Origin: Candidatus Krumholzibacteriota bacterium
GTDB taxonomy: Bacteria > Krumholzibacteriota > Krumholzibacteriia > JACNKJ01
Assembly: GCA_016933175.1 (NCBI GenBank)
Contig: JAFGBK010000006.1
Span: forward strand, 1 to 53,652
DNA length: 53,652 nucleotides
Reading direction: 5' to 3'
Position numbers and translations under genes: made by a program. Below, piece after piece: positions 16,430 to 24,967 of the stretch (position 1 is its first letter; the number at the start of each line of letters is the position of its first letter). The notes below the pieces were generated by a model. It worked only from the letters and a program-made list of their open reading frames with translations. It did no database searches and was not told the DNA's origin.

Positions 16430-18073
16430 CTAGATGCTGAGGGTCTCGACCTTGCGGCGCATGGTGATCAGTTCGAAGACGACGCGGCTGACCAGGAGCG
16501 CCGTGTACATGCTGGCGATGATGCCCAGCGACAGCGTGACCGCGAATCCCTTGATGGGCCCGGTGCCGAAGATGTACAGGGCCAGGGCCGTGATCAGGGT
16601 GGTCAGGTTGGCGTCGAAGATGGTCGAGAAGGCCCGGTCGTAGCCGGCCTGGATGGCGCGGCGCACCTTGGCGTCCTTGCCGCCCCGCCGCAGCTCCTCG
16701 CGGATGCGCTCGTAGATGAGCACGTTGGCGTCCACCGCCATGCCGATGGTGAGGATGAGGCCCGCGATGCCGGGCAGGGTCAGCGTGGCGTGCAGGTAGG
16801 CCATGGCGGCCATGACGATGAGCAGGTTGAGCAGCAGGGCGCCCGTGGCGATGAGCCCGCTGCCGCGGTAGTAAACCATCATGAAGACGATGACGCCGAT
16901 GAAGCCGATGAAGCCGGCTTTGAAGCCCTTCTGGATGGAGTCGCGCCCGAGGCTGGGGCCGACGCTGCGCTCCTCCTCGATGTGCATGGTGGCCGGCAGG
17001 GCGCCCGCCCGCAGCAGGATGGCGTTGTCCTGGGCCTCCTCGGCGCTGAAGCCGCCGGTGATGACGCCCTGGCCGTTGCCGATGCGGCTCTCGATGACCG
17101 GCGCCAGGAAGATCTGGCTGTCGAGGATGGTCGCGAGCTGGCGGCCGATGTTGCGCTCCGTGGTGCGGGCGAACTGGTTGGCGCCGTCGCGGTCCAGGGT
17201 GAAGCTGATGCGGAAGAAGCCGGGCCGCTCCGAGTCGGGCTCGGGCACGGCGCCTTGCAGGTGCGTGCCGTCCAGCTCGACACGGGACAGGCAGTAGTAG
17301 AGCAGGCGGCCCGGCCGGCCGCTGGTGTCCGACATGTCGCGGCCGCCCCAGATGAACTCGTAGCCCGGCGGGATGGCCGCCTGGACGGCGGGCTCGGCCA
17401 GATAGCGCTTGGCCAGCGGCACGTCGTCCTTGTAGATGAAGACGCCGCCCCGCTGGTAGCCGCGCATGAGGGCCAGCAGGCCCGAGGCCTCCTGCCCCTC
17501 GGCCGCGGCGGGCTCGTCGATGAAGGAGATGGCCGTGTCGGCCTCGGCGGCAGCCGCCGTGTTGGCCTGTCCGGCCAGAGGCCGCTGCTCCTTGAGCACC
17601 TGGTCGATCTGGCCCAGGGCGGAGAAGAGCTCGCCCTGCTGGGCCACCAGCTTCAGCTCCAGCATCGCCGTCGTGTTGATGAGCCGCGTGGCGCGCTCGA
17701 CGTCGGGGAGGCCCGGCAGCTCGACCACGATGCGGTTAGCCCCCTCCTTGGTGATGCTCGGCTCGGACACGCCGAACTGGTCGACGCGGTTGCGGATCAC
17801 CTTGATGGCCTGCTGGACGGTGGCGGCGTGGTCATCGGAGGGGATGCCCGCCAGATCCACCTCGAGCACCAGGTAGGTGCCGCCCTGGAGGTCGAGCCCC
17901 AGGCGCAGCGACCTGTCGAGCAGCGAGTTGTACCCCGCCGGATCCTGAACCCTCAGCTCCTCGATCTCCTCGGCGTTCATGCCGACGAACTGGAAGGTCG
18001 GCCAGAGGAGGATGAGCGAGAGGATCAGGATCACGAAGATGCTGTAGAACTTGATCTTTTGATTCCTGGACAT
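16430..18073 (-). CDS. secD: protein translocase subunit SecD
   Basis: A 547-residue inner-membrane protein. It begins with a transmembrane helix (FYSIFVILILSLILLWPTF), then LRLGLDLQGGTYLVLEVD, the large periplasmic P1 domain carrying ERNIGRQLATILDSQIFLAP, and the C-terminal membrane block with GIAGLILTIGMAVDANVLIY and ANLTTLITALALYIFGTGP. The ATG at 18073 is chosen because it follows GGAGG by five bases and starts the first helix; longer frames upstream lack coding character. It partners SecF immediately downstream. A 58-base gap separates it from the unrecognised secreted protein upstream, so the three may be co-transcribed. Confidence 0.97.
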   Translation of the reverse strand: MSRNQKIKFYSIFVILILSLILLWPTFQFVGMNAEEIEELRVQDPAGYNSLLDRSLRLGLDLQGGTYLVLEVDLAGIPSDDHAATVQQAIKVIRNRVDQFGVSEPSITKEGANRIVVELPGLPDVERATRLINTTAMLELKLVAQQGELFSALGQIDQVLKEQRPLAGQANTAAAAEADTAISFIDEPAAAEGQEASGLLALMRGYQRGGVFIYKDDVPLAKRYLAEPAVQAAIPPGYEFIWGGRDMSDTSGRPGRLLYYCLSRVELDGTHLQGAVPEPDSERPGFFRISFTLDRDGANQFARTTERNIGRQLATILDSQIFLAPVIESRIGNGQGVITGGFSAEEAQDNAILLRAGALPATMHIEEERSVGPSLGRDSIQKGFKAGFIGFIGVIVFMMVYYRGSGLIATGALLLNLLIVMAAMAYLHATLTLPGIAGLILTIGMAVDANVLIYERIREELRRGGKDAKVRRAIQAGYDRAFSTIFDANLTTLITALALYIFGTGPIKGFAVTLSLGIIASMYTALLVSRVVFELITMRRKVETLSI

Positions 18074-18131
18074 GAGAGCCTCCGGAAGGCCGCGCGGGCG
18101 GCCTCCTTCGCGTGGGATTCGGGTGCCCGGA

Positions 18132-19190
18132 CTACCGGCCGCCGGCGGGCGCCGCGTCGGCTTCGTCCGACGGAGCGCACCAGCGCTCCAGGTCCGCGTA
18201 GAGCTGCTCGAGGGGGATGGGCCGGAATCCCTGGCGCCAGGAGGTCGTGCTCGCGATGAAGAGCGAGGAGTGGCGCTGGAAGGGGAAGACGTACATGTCG
18301 ACGCCCTCGGGATTCCAGGATCCCTCCTGCGAGTAGGTGGGATCCTTGTTGGCCAGGCAGAGGATGCGCTCGCCCTCGCGGAACGCGGCCCGGTCAAGGG
18401 CCTCGATGGTCCACCGGTAGACGTTGGACTTCTGCATGAAGTGCACGACGCCCTTGCCCACCTCGCCCTTGAAGACCTTCTCGGGCTGGACCTCGACGAA
18501 GAAGTAGTCCCGGGCGCGCTCCGCGCCCTGGGCGCTGTGCGTGACCAGCCCGGTCATGACCAGGTCGGCCGTGCGTGCCTGCTGCTCGATGCTGATGCGG
18601 TGGAGCAGGCCGCGGATCTGCTCCTTGAAGGAGGCCAGGGGCACCTCGCGCAGCACCGGCGCGTCCTTGGTCGGCGCATCCTTGTGGAATTTCTGCACCA
18701 TGCCGGCCTCGGTGACCGGGTAGTAGTGCATGTCCGTGGGCAGGATGAGCGCGTTGTCGATGCGCGCGTCGCGGTCCAGCACCACCAGGCAGCGGTCGCC
18801 CACCGCGATGGGCGCGTAGGGCTCCTTCAGGGGCAGGAGCCGGAAGTGGACGCTGTCCGCGTTCTCCTGGTGGGGCCGGTCCGTGCGGAGCCACTCGTCC
18901 ACCTGCAGCCAGATGGACCAGTTGAGCACCTTCTGCGTGCCCTCGATCTGCTTGTAGGACTCCACGCGACCCAGGACGATGACGGGCGCGTTCTTCCAGC
19001 GGAATTCGTGGGCGGCCTGGGTGTAGTTGATCAGCTCGTAGGGGAAGGGCTCGAGCTTGTCCTCCGGCGGCAGGAAGGGCGGACGCTGCCATTCCTGGTC
19101 CTGGTCGGAGCGTTCCTGGGCGGTCGCGCCGGCCTGGAGGCAGGCCAGGAGCAGTGCCGCGAGGGCGGTGGCGAGACGGGCGCGCGTCAT
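18132..19190 (-). CDS. secreted protein of unknown function upstream of secD
   Basis: A 352-residue protein with a signal peptide (residues 2-24, LLLACLQAGATAQ). The mature part begins with an acidic/proline region (WQRPPFLPPEDKLEPFP), then a beta-rich domain (APVIVLGRVESYKQI, WSIWLQVDEWLRTD, GDRCLVVLDRDARIDNALIL) and a second one (VFKGEVGKGVVHFMQK, GERILCLANKDPTYSQEG). The 'IVLGRV...VDEWLR...GDRCLVVLD' order suggests OB-like or beta-barrel folds, but I recognise no named family. The ATG at 19190 fits the signal peptide and follows GGGGAG. A near-consensus promoter lies 50-78 bases upstream. Periplasmic or outer-membrane-associated location is inferred. Confidence 0.82.
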   Translation of the reverse strand: MTRARLATALAALLLACLQAGATAQERSDQDQEWQRPPFLPPEDKLEPFPYELINYTQAAHEFRWKNAPVIVLGRVESYKQIEGTQKVLNWSIWLQVDEWLRTDRPHQENADSVHFRLLPLKEPYAPIAVGDRCLVVLDRDARIDNALILPTDMHYYPVTEAGMVQKFHKDAPTKDAPVLREVPLASFKEQIRGLLHRISIEQQARTADLVMTGLVTHSAQGAERARDYFFVEVQPEKVFKGEVGKGVVHFMQKSNVYRWTIEALDRAAFREGERILCLANKDPTYSQEGSWNPEGVDMYVFPFQRHSSLFIASTTSWRQGFRPIPLEQLYADLERWCAPSDEADAAPAGGR

Positions 19191-19239
19191 GGATCTCCCC
19201 GGGAAGGGCCGGGCGGGCCGGCCTGCGCAAGAGGCAAAG

Positions 19240-19268
19240 AATATAGTGGATTGCGCGGGCCGTTTCAA
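19240..19268 (-). promoter_or_regulatory. sigma-70-type promoter overlapping a palindrome
   Basis: On the minus strand TTGAAA (19268-19263) is followed after exactly 17 bases by TATATT (19245-19240), near-consensus for a housekeeping promoter. The start codon of the 18132-19190 gene lies 50 bases beyond the -10. The -35 is embedded in an 8-2-8 inverted repeat at 19257-19274 (GGGCCGTT/AACGGCCC), which could be an operator or the tail end of upstream transcription. Probably drives the 352-residue protein and perhaps secD-secF. Confidence 0.7.
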
Positions 19269-19356
19269 CGGCCCGTGGCCCGGCGGGTTCCGGCGCGGGG
19301 CGGCGGCGGGGCGCCGCAGCGGCGGCGGGGTGGCCGCGCCATGGCCCGGCGCGGGC

Positions 19357-20556
19357 TCAGGGCCGGGCCGGCGGCGGCGAGGGATCGGCCTCGCTGAGGG
19401 TGGCGGCCAGCTCCGTGATGGTGACGAAGCGCACGCCGTAGTCCCGCAGGCGGGGTCCCATCTTGCGCAGGGCGGTCAGGGTGTCGCGCCGCGGGTGGCC
19501 GATGGTGATGGCCCAGCCCCGCCGGCGGGCAACCTCGGCGGCGGCCGCCAGGTTGGCCATGACCTGGGCCTCGTCCTCGCCCTCCCCGTCCAGGAAGAGA
19601 TCGGCCCGCAGGACGGGCAGCTCCATCTCCTCGCCCAGGGCCCAGATGCGGCTCTTGGGGCTGGTCTGGCTGTCCACCACGACCAGGTCCCGGCGAGCGG
19701 CCCAGGCCAGAACGGCCCGCACCACCGAGTCCACGCAGCATGCTCGGCTGCCCATGTGGTTGTTGAGGCCGTCCAGGCCCTCGAAGCCGGCCGCCAGGGC
19801 GTCCAGCAGGGCGATCACCGAGTCGGGGCCCATGTCGGCGAAGACGGCGCGGGGGCCGGGATCCTGGCTCGGGTAGCCCTCGGGCTCCATGGGCAGGTGC
19901 AGGAAGACGGCGTGGCCCCGGCGGCGTGCCTCGAGCTCCACGCGGGCGCTGCGGCGCAGTCCGGGCAGGATGCTGGCCGTCAGGGGCAGGTCCAGGTCGA
20001 GAAGGCCCCGGGTCACGCGCCCCCAGTTGTGGCCCAGGTCGTCGATGATGACGGCCACGCGCGGCCAGGCCTCCCGCAGGGGCGGCAGACCCGTGGGCGG
20101 GTAGAGGATCAGGCGGGCCCGGGCGCCGTCCGCGCCGGCGAGGCGCAGGCGGTAGAGCAGGCGCGGCCGGTTCAGGTCGCCCAGCTCGGCGCAGTCCGCC
20201 ACCTCGACGCCGGCGTCGGCGAAGACGCGATGGAGCCAGCGGTTGGCGGTCACGGGGTGCAGCCCGTCGGGGCAGCGCACCTCGTAGACGGGAACGCCGT
20301 CGTCGGCCCGCTTGCGGGCGATGCGCCGGCGGGGCACGCCCATCTCGCCGGTGCCCAGCAGGACGGCCTCCTCCAGCCGCTCGGCGGCGCCCAGGTTCCG
20401 CGCGACGGTGGGGTAGGGCTCCGCCTCGCGGTCCGGCAGGGGAAGCCACGCGGGCTGGAGCCAGACCAGCCCGGCCAGGGCCAGCACCAGGGCCAGGGGC
20501 AGGACCAGGCGGGGGAACCAGCGGCGCAGGCCGCCATGCTGCTTGCGGGGTGTCAC
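19357..20556 (-). CDS. divergent polysaccharide deacetylase (YibQ-like)
   Basis: A 399-residue protein with one N-terminal membrane anchor (about residues 15-34, LVLPLALVLALAGLVWL), a linker region and a C-terminal divergent polysaccharide deacetylase domain from about residue 165. Signatures are RVAVIIDDLGHN, LTASILPGLRRSARV, HAVFLHLPMEPEGYPSQDPG, LNNHMGS and ITIGHPRRDTL, the conserved order of the YibQ family. The fold is a metal-dependent NodB-like barrel; the natural substrate is not established. The domain should face the periplasm. The likely start is GTG at 20556 (MTPRKQHGG). A small palindrome about 83 bases past the stop may help end transcription. Confidence 0.9.
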   Translation of the reverse strand: MTPRKQHGGLRRWFPRLVLPLALVLALAGLVWLQPAWLPLPDREAEPYPTVARNLGAAERLEEAVLLGTGEMGVPRRRIARKRADDGVPVYEVRCPDGLHPVTANRWLHRVFADAGVEVADCAELGDLNRPRLLYRLRLAGADGARARLILYPPTGLPPLREAWPRVAVIIDDLGHNWGRVTRGLLDLDLPLTASILPGLRRSARVELEARRRGHAVFLHLPMEPEGYPSQDPGPRAVFADMGPDSVIALLDALAAGFEGLDGLNNHMGSRACCVDSVVRAVLAWAARRDLVVVDSQTSPKSRIWALGEEMELPVLRADLFLDGEGEDEAQVMANLAAAAEVARRRGWAITIGHPRRDTLTALRKMGPRLRDYGVRFVTITELAATLSEADPSPPPARP

Positions 20557-20691
20557 GGGCGTTACGGGCGATGCCGCCGCGGGGCGGTCCGGCTGGGGTC
20601 TCGGCGCGGGCTCCGGCCTGGCGAGGGCGCCGACATCCGGCGCGGCGCGGGGCGTCGCGCTTCACCCCGCGGCCGGCGCGAGACTATGAGG

Positions 20692-20723
20692 GAACCCCCC
20701 GCCTGTCAACAGGCGAGGGGTTC
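20692..20723 (-). terminator. hairpin after the 20759-21445 lipoprotein gene
   Basis: GAACCCC at 20692-20698 and GCCTG pair with CAGGC and GGGGTTC (to 20723) around a four-base loop with a two-base internal mismatch. It lies 36 bases past the lipoprotein stop. The following minus-strand sequence has no strong T tract, so it may be an imperfect terminator. Confidence 0.5.
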
Positions 20724-20758
20724 GTAGTGTCTCTCATGGACGGCGGGAGCCGCGGCCA

Positions 20759-21445
20759 TCACCGCACGTCGATGTCGCGCCACTTCCAGATGCGGTACTC
20801 CGTGTGGGCGTCGTCGCCCTCGCCCACGGTGACCGGGATGACGTAGAAGTCCAGGGCGTCCACCACGTTGAAGCCGTTGATCTCCGTGCCCGGGATCGTG
20901 CCCTTGAGGGTGAACAGGACGCTGGTGGAGTAGCGCTTCCACTGGGTCCCGTCCGGGAAGGCGTCGCCCTCCACGTCCGAGGTGGGCGGCGTGGCCCAGT
21001 CCGCGCCGCCCGGCGACAGCACGGCCTCGATGCTGCGCACGCCGGGAATGACGTTCTCGCCGTCCCAGCCGTCGTTGCCCGCGAAGAGGCGCTGCACGGC
21101 CTGCCACTCCTGCTCGTAGAGGTAGGGCTGGAGGGGCTCGCCGGTGTTGGGGTCATACTCGCCCTCGACGGGGTAGAAGGTGAAGGCCGCGTAGACCTCT
21201 CCGTCCGTGGCCTCCAGGATGCCGTCGTAGAGGATCTGGTCGCGGTACTCCGCGATGTCCCGGGCCTCCCAGCACTTGACGAAGTTGAGCGCCAGGCTCT
21301 CGGGAGCCGTGTAGGCATGGTAGGTCACGGTGGTGCCGCCCCCGCCCTGGTCCTTCTCGGGCGGGCTGAACAGGCAGCCCCCCGCCAGGACGGCCGCCAG
21401 GACGGCGAGCGCGATGGTGAGCAGGGGAGCTCGGTTCCAACGCAT
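20759..21445 (-). CDS. lipoprotein, NTF2-like, paralogue of the next gene
   Basis: A 228-residue lipoprotein: hydrophobic residues 8-21 end in VLAGGC, giving a lipidated Cys near residue 24, then a Gly-rich linker. The mature part opens with SLALNFVKCWEARDIAEYRD, continues with AAFTFYPVEG and a block of strands (STSVLFTLKGTIPG, VDALDFYVIPVTV) and ends in YRIWKWRDIDVR. This 'one helix pair then beta sheet ending in a Trp-rich strand' order resembles NTF2-like domains. The ATG at 21445 is preferred because GAGGTGATCACC precedes it at good distance. It shares layout with the neighbouring 21488-22090 gene (start helix, F-rich strand, terminal W strand). Function unknown. Confidence 0.8.
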   Translation of the reverse strand: MRWNRAPLLTIALAVLAAVLAGGCLFSPPEKDQGGGGTTVTYHAYTAPESLALNFVKCWEARDIAEYRDQILYDGILEATDGEVYAAFTFYPVEGEYDPNTGEPLQPYLYEQEWQAVQRLFAGNDGWDGENVIPGVRSIEAVLSPGGADWATPPTSDVEGDAFPDGTQWKRYSTSVLFTLKGTIPGTEINGFNVVDALDFYVIPVTVGEGDDAHTEYRIWKWRDIDVR

Positions 21446-21487
21446 GGTGATCACCTCGTCAAGCTCCGCGGCCGGCGTCCGGCCTCG

Positions 21488-22090
21488 TCATGGGATTTGC
21501 AGATCAGCCCGCAGCCGGCCCCAGGACTGGTACGAGCCGTTCTCCGACTCGTCCCATCGATAGAGCTGCCACTGCTTCGATTCAATGTCGTACTTCATCA
21601 CTAGCTTTGCGTATCCCTCGTACACCACCTCGCTGCCCGGAGGCCGAGTGACGAATAGCTGGTAGTTCGTCAGCTCGGCGATCGCCTCGTACCCGGATTC
21701 GGTCAGATCCTCGTTCGGATCGAAGTTCCACTCGACGCGCAGCGATATCGCCTGGTTGAAGAGCCTGTCCAGGGCGGCCAGCTCGCGTTCCGCACCCCAG
21801 TCGTCGAAGTAGCCCGGCGCGGCCTCCTCGACGTTGCCGAAGCTCTGCACGAAGGTGAAATCGGGGTGGAGGCTGTTGCTGTAGTTCGTCGAGTACTCCA
21901 CGTCGATCCCCGCCTTCATGTTGAACAGGACGTTCTCCGCCTCGGTGGGCGGAAGCCAATCGACCGCCACTTCGGAGGGGTCGCTGGGGGTCCGGGGCTC
22001 GAACACGCAGCCCGTTGCGAGGATCATGCCCGCCAGGACGGCACCCAGGACCGTTCTACTCAGGAGAGGGCTGATCCGCTGGCCTCGCAT
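21488..22090 (-). CDS. lipoprotein, NTF2-like, follows the beta-barrel gene
   Basis: A 200-residue lipoprotein whose signal peptide ends in MILATGC (Cys near residue 26). Mature features: PTEAENVLFNMKAGIDVEY, HPDFTFVQSFGNVEEAAPGY, LRVEWNFDPNEDLTESGYEA, then ELTNYQLFVTRPPG and a closing strand KLVMKYDIESKQWQLYRWDE. The final 'W-L-Y-R-W-D-E' strand and preceding helices fit an NTF2-like domain, as in the next gene, so the two are probably diverged duplicates. The ATG at 22090 lies 13 bases after the stop of the outer-membrane protein gene, suggesting one transcript. A role alongside that barrel protein is inferred from position only. Confidence 0.78.
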   Translation of the reverse strand: MRGQRISPLLSRTVLGAVLAGMILATGCVFEPRTPSDPSEVAVDWLPPTEAENVLFNMKAGIDVEYSTNYSNSLHPDFTFVQSFGNVEEAAPGYFDDWGAERELAALDRLFNQAISLRVEWNFDPNEDLTESGYEAIAELTNYQLFVTRPPGSEVVYEGYAKLVMKYDIESKQWQLYRWDESENGSYQSWGRLRADLQIP

Positions 22091-22103
22091 CGCGTCGTAC
22101 CGC

Positions 22104-24143
22104 CTAGAAAGTATACTCGATGGACAGTGTCGGAAGCCAGAGGCTCCGCTGGTTCTCGCGCACGAAGCGGCCGAAACGGGCCTGGTGGACCAGATCGAAG
22201 GCCAGCCTGCCCGTTTTGCCGAGATTCCGGTTGAAACGCACCGTGAAGCGCAGGGTTCCGAAGCTGGACAGGTCCTCGCTGCCATCGGCGTAGTCATAGT
22301 TGACCTCGCGCCCCAGCTCGTCCTCGCAGGAAATCCGGAGGTACTCCCGGAACGAGTAGGAGAGGCCGAGGGTGAGGATCTCCTTCTTCTGTCGCGATTC
22401 CTTGAAGAAGGTCTTGGGGCTGCCCGGCTCCATCGGGTCGGGCAGGTAGGCCCCTTGCTCGCGCAGGCGGAACTCGTGCTTGAAGTCCAGGGCCACGCGG
22501 CCGCGCAGGGGCACCGAGGAGCTGGTGATCAGGACGTACTCCCGGTTCAGGGCGTTCTTGTCCTTGGTGAAGAAGAAGTCCTCCTCGGTGACGCTGATCT
22601 CGTAGGACTGGTTCACCGTGTAGCGCTTCAGGAACTCGTAGCTGAGCTTGGTCCGCCAGGACAGGGTGTTGCGGTCCTTGCTGCCGGCCGAGCGGCGGGG
22701 CTGGATGAGGAGGTCCCGCGTCTCGTACCACTGGATGGTGTTGATGGCCTTGATCCAGCTCGCCGGCCGGCCCTCCACCGTGGCCGAGAGGCGGGTCTGG
22801 GCCTGGTCGCGGTCCTGGGGATTCCGAGCCTTGTCGGCGTAGAAGTCCTGGTTGAGCAGGAAGTAGGCGTCGCCGCGGAACTCGAGGGTACCGCCCAGCT
22901 CCTGCGAGGTCTGGCAGGACAGCTCCTGTTTTATCTGGCGTCGGCCGGGGGCGGTGACATCGTCGCTCTCGGTGACGCCCTCCTTGTAGGAGAGGCTCAG
23001 GCTCTGCCCGCGCCACGGCTTGAGGCGGGCCGACAGGTCCACCCTCTGCTCCTGGCTGTCGCGGTCCTTGTTGAGGGCGCTGGGGACCCGCTTCTCGTCC
23101 TCCTGGTAGCTGAAGCTGGCCGACAGGTCCACCGACTCCCAGGGGGTGAAGCCCAGGTCCAGGTTGCCGCCCACCTTGCGCTCGCGCGTCTCCTCCTTGA
23201 AGGGGATGCTATCGAACAGGACCATGTTGAAGTTGTCCCGCTTGAAGTCCAGGCGCTCGCTGACCTGCTCCAGGCGGCCGCCCTGGACCGTGAGGTCCAG
23301 CTTGCGGTTCCAGTTCCAGCTCGCCCGCACCTGCAGCGAGTCGCTGGTGCTCATGACGTCGTCGGTGACGGTCAGGAGCTGCCCCGTGCCCCGGTCCGCC
23401 GTGCCGGCGTAGCCCGTGGTGATCTTCAGGTTGCCGCCGGGATCGAGGTCCAGGTGGGCGGCCAGCCGCCGGTTGGTGTTGGTGGCGTCGCGGTTGACGC
23501 CCTTGTTGCTGCGCGACGCGGTGCTGGTGGCGCCGACGTTGGCGCTCATGTTGCCGCTGAGCCAGTCGTTGAACCGGTAGCCGCCCCGCGAGGTCATGCT
23601 GAGGTTGCTCGTCTCGGACTCGTCCCGGCGGTAGGTGGCCTCGCCCCTGTTCTGCTCGCGGATGTCCTCGCGCCGGTTGGCCGCCAGGCTGAGGGGCACC
23701 TTGCCCATCAGCAGCTTGCTGGTGGTGATCTGCAGGCTCTTTTCCCAGGCCTCCCGCTTGAGCTCGCGGGGGATCTGGCGGTCGTAGGTGACCTTGGCGC
23801 CCAGGGTCCAGGTGTTGGGGAAGGCGATGCTGACGCTGGCCTCGTTGCTGACGTCCACGCGGGTGTCCAGGGCGCGGGTCTGGTTCCTGAAAGTGGGCCG
23901 AACGCCGGTGGAGGTGGTGGGGAACTGGAAGGCCTGGTCGCCCGTTGCCGACGTGTCGGCGGCGGCCGCCGCGGCGGCGGAATCGGCATCGGCGTCCGTC
24001 GCGAAGGCCAGGTCCGGGAAATCCACATCCGTCGAGTCGGCCCCGTCCACGGGATCCGGCTCCCCCGCCCGCGGCGCGGCGGGCAGCAGCCCCGCCAGGA
24101 GCAGGGCGGCCAGCAGGCAGGCGATGCGATGCGGTGCGCTCAT
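22104..24143 (-). CDS. predicted outer-membrane beta-barrel protein coupled to ksgA
   Basis: A 679-residue protein with a signal peptide (residues 7-24), an Asp/Ala-rich linker (about 25-65), and then nearly continuous alternating beta-strand sequence. Examples are SLQVRASWNWNRKLDLTVQG, SVDLSASFSYQEDEKR and GRVALDFKHEFRLREQG. It ends SIEYTF, a terminal aromatic residue like the signal read by the BAM machinery. These are the hallmarks of a large outer-membrane barrel, though I recognise no specific family; it is not clearly LptD. Its ATG overlaps the ksgA TGA as ATGA, so translation is coupled. A lipoprotein gene follows 13 bases later, a pairing common for barrel/lipoprotein complexes. Function unknown. 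Confidence 0.8.
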   Translation of the reverse strand: MSAPHRIACLLAALLLAGLLPAAPRAGEPDPVDGADSTDVDFPDLAFATDADADSAAAAAAADTSATGDQAFQFPTTSTGVRPTFRNQTRALDTRVDVSNEASVSIAFPNTWTLGAKVTYDRQIPRELKREAWEKSLQITTSKLLMGKVPLSLAANRREDIREQNRGEATYRRDESETSNLSMTSRGGYRFNDWLSGNMSANVGATSTASRSNKGVNRDATNTNRRLAAHLDLDPGGNLKITTGYAGTADRGTGQLLTVTDDVMSTSDSLQVRASWNWNRKLDLTVQGGRLEQVSERLDFKRDNFNMVLFDSIPFKEETRERKVGGNLDLGFTPWESVDLSASFSYQEDEKRVPSALNKDRDSQEQRVDLSARLKPWRGQSLSLSYKEGVTESDDVTAPGRRQIKQELSCQTSQELGGTLEFRGDAYFLLNQDFYADKARNPQDRDQAQTRLSATVEGRPASWIKAINTIQWYETRDLLIQPRRSAGSKDRNTLSWRTKLSYEFLKRYTVNQSYEISVTEEDFFFTKDKNALNREYVLITSSSVPLRGRVALDFKHEFRLREQGAYLPDPMEPGSPKTFFKESRQKKEILTLGLSYSFREYLRISCEDELGREVNYDYADGSEDLSSFGTLRFTVRFNRNLGKTGRLAFDLVHQARFGRFVRENQRSLWLPTLSIEYTF

Positions 24144-24967
24144 GGCTGCGGATCCAGGCGTTCGGCCAGCCGGGCCAGCTCCTCCACGGACAGGGTTTCG
24201 GGCCGCCGGTCGGGCGACACGCCGACGGCGGCCATCATTTCTAGCAGATCGTTCCCGGCCGGGCCGTAGTATTTTTTGAGCAGCCCGCCGAGCTGCTTGC
24301 GCCGCTCGCGAAAGAGGGTCTTCACCAGCTCCCGGTAGCGCGGCCACAGGTCCGGCGCCACGCGGGCCGCCGCCAGCGGCACGAGGCGCAGCGCCCGGCT
24401 CCGGACCGCCGGCGGCGGAAAGAAGGCCTGCGGGCCCGCGTCCAGGATCCTCTCCACGGCGAAGCGGGCCTGCACCAGGGCCGGCAGGATGCCGTAGCGC
24501 CGGCTACCCGGCTCCGTTTCCACCCGCTCGGCCACCTCCCGCTGCAGCATGACGACCGCCCGCTCCACGCGGTCGGCGTCGTCCACGGCCGCGAAGAGGG
24601 CCGTGGAGCTGAGCTGGTAGGGCAGGTTGCCGACCAGCTTCACGCGCGGGGCGCCCAGGAGTTCCGCCGCGCGGCGCGGCGGCCAGGCCTCCAGGCCCTC
24701 CTCGACCAGGGTCACCGCCGCCAGGGCCGGGTCGTCCCGCAGGCGGCGCAGCAAGTCGCGGTCCACCTCCACGCCCAGGACCCGCGCGCCGGCGGCGGCC
24801 AGGGGACGGGTCAGGACGCCCGTGCCGCAGCCGTACTCGAGGATGGCGTCCCCGGGCCGGGGATCCACGGCGGCGACGAGCTTGCGGACCAGGTTGGGAT
24901 CGCGCAGGAAGTTCTGCCCCAACGACTTCCTGGGCCGCAGGGGCCCCGGATCGCGCGTGTCCGTCAT
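24140..24967 (-). CDS. rsmA: 16S rRNA (adenine1518/1519-N6)-dimethyltransferase KsgA
   Basis: A 275-residue Rossmann methyltransferase. Visible landmarks: RKSLGQNFLRD (from about residue 13), SAM-binding ILEYGCGTGVLT (residues 42-53), VEVDRDLL, and the catalytic NLPY (114-117) for adenine dimethylation. The C-terminal helical part (ELVKTLFRERRKQLGGLLKK) is normal. It dimethylates two adjacent adenines in helix 45 of 16S rRNA during small-subunit maturation. The ATG overlaps the tatD TGA as ATGA. The order holB-ricT-tatD-ksgA resembles the order in Firmicutes, supporting an old linkage. Confidence 0.96.
   Translation of the reverse strand: MTDTRDPGPLRPRKSLGQNFLRDPNLVRKLVAAVDPRPGDAILEYGCGTGVLTRPLAAAGARVLGVEVDRDLLRRLRDDPALAAVTLVEEGLEAWPPRRAAELLGAPRVKLVGNLPYQLSSTALFAAVDDADRVERAVVMLQREVAERVETEPGSRRYGILPALVQARFAVERILDAGPQAFFPPPAVRSRALRLVPLAAARVAPDLWPRYRELVKTLFRERRKQLGGLLKKYYGPAGNDLLEMMAAVGVSPDRRPETLSVEELARLAERLDPQP

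Noticed and set aside
22104-24143. LptD identity for the barrel protein beside ksgA
   Set aside because: No LptD/OstA domain signature or the expected cysteine pattern can be seen; only a general outer-membrane barrel is supported.
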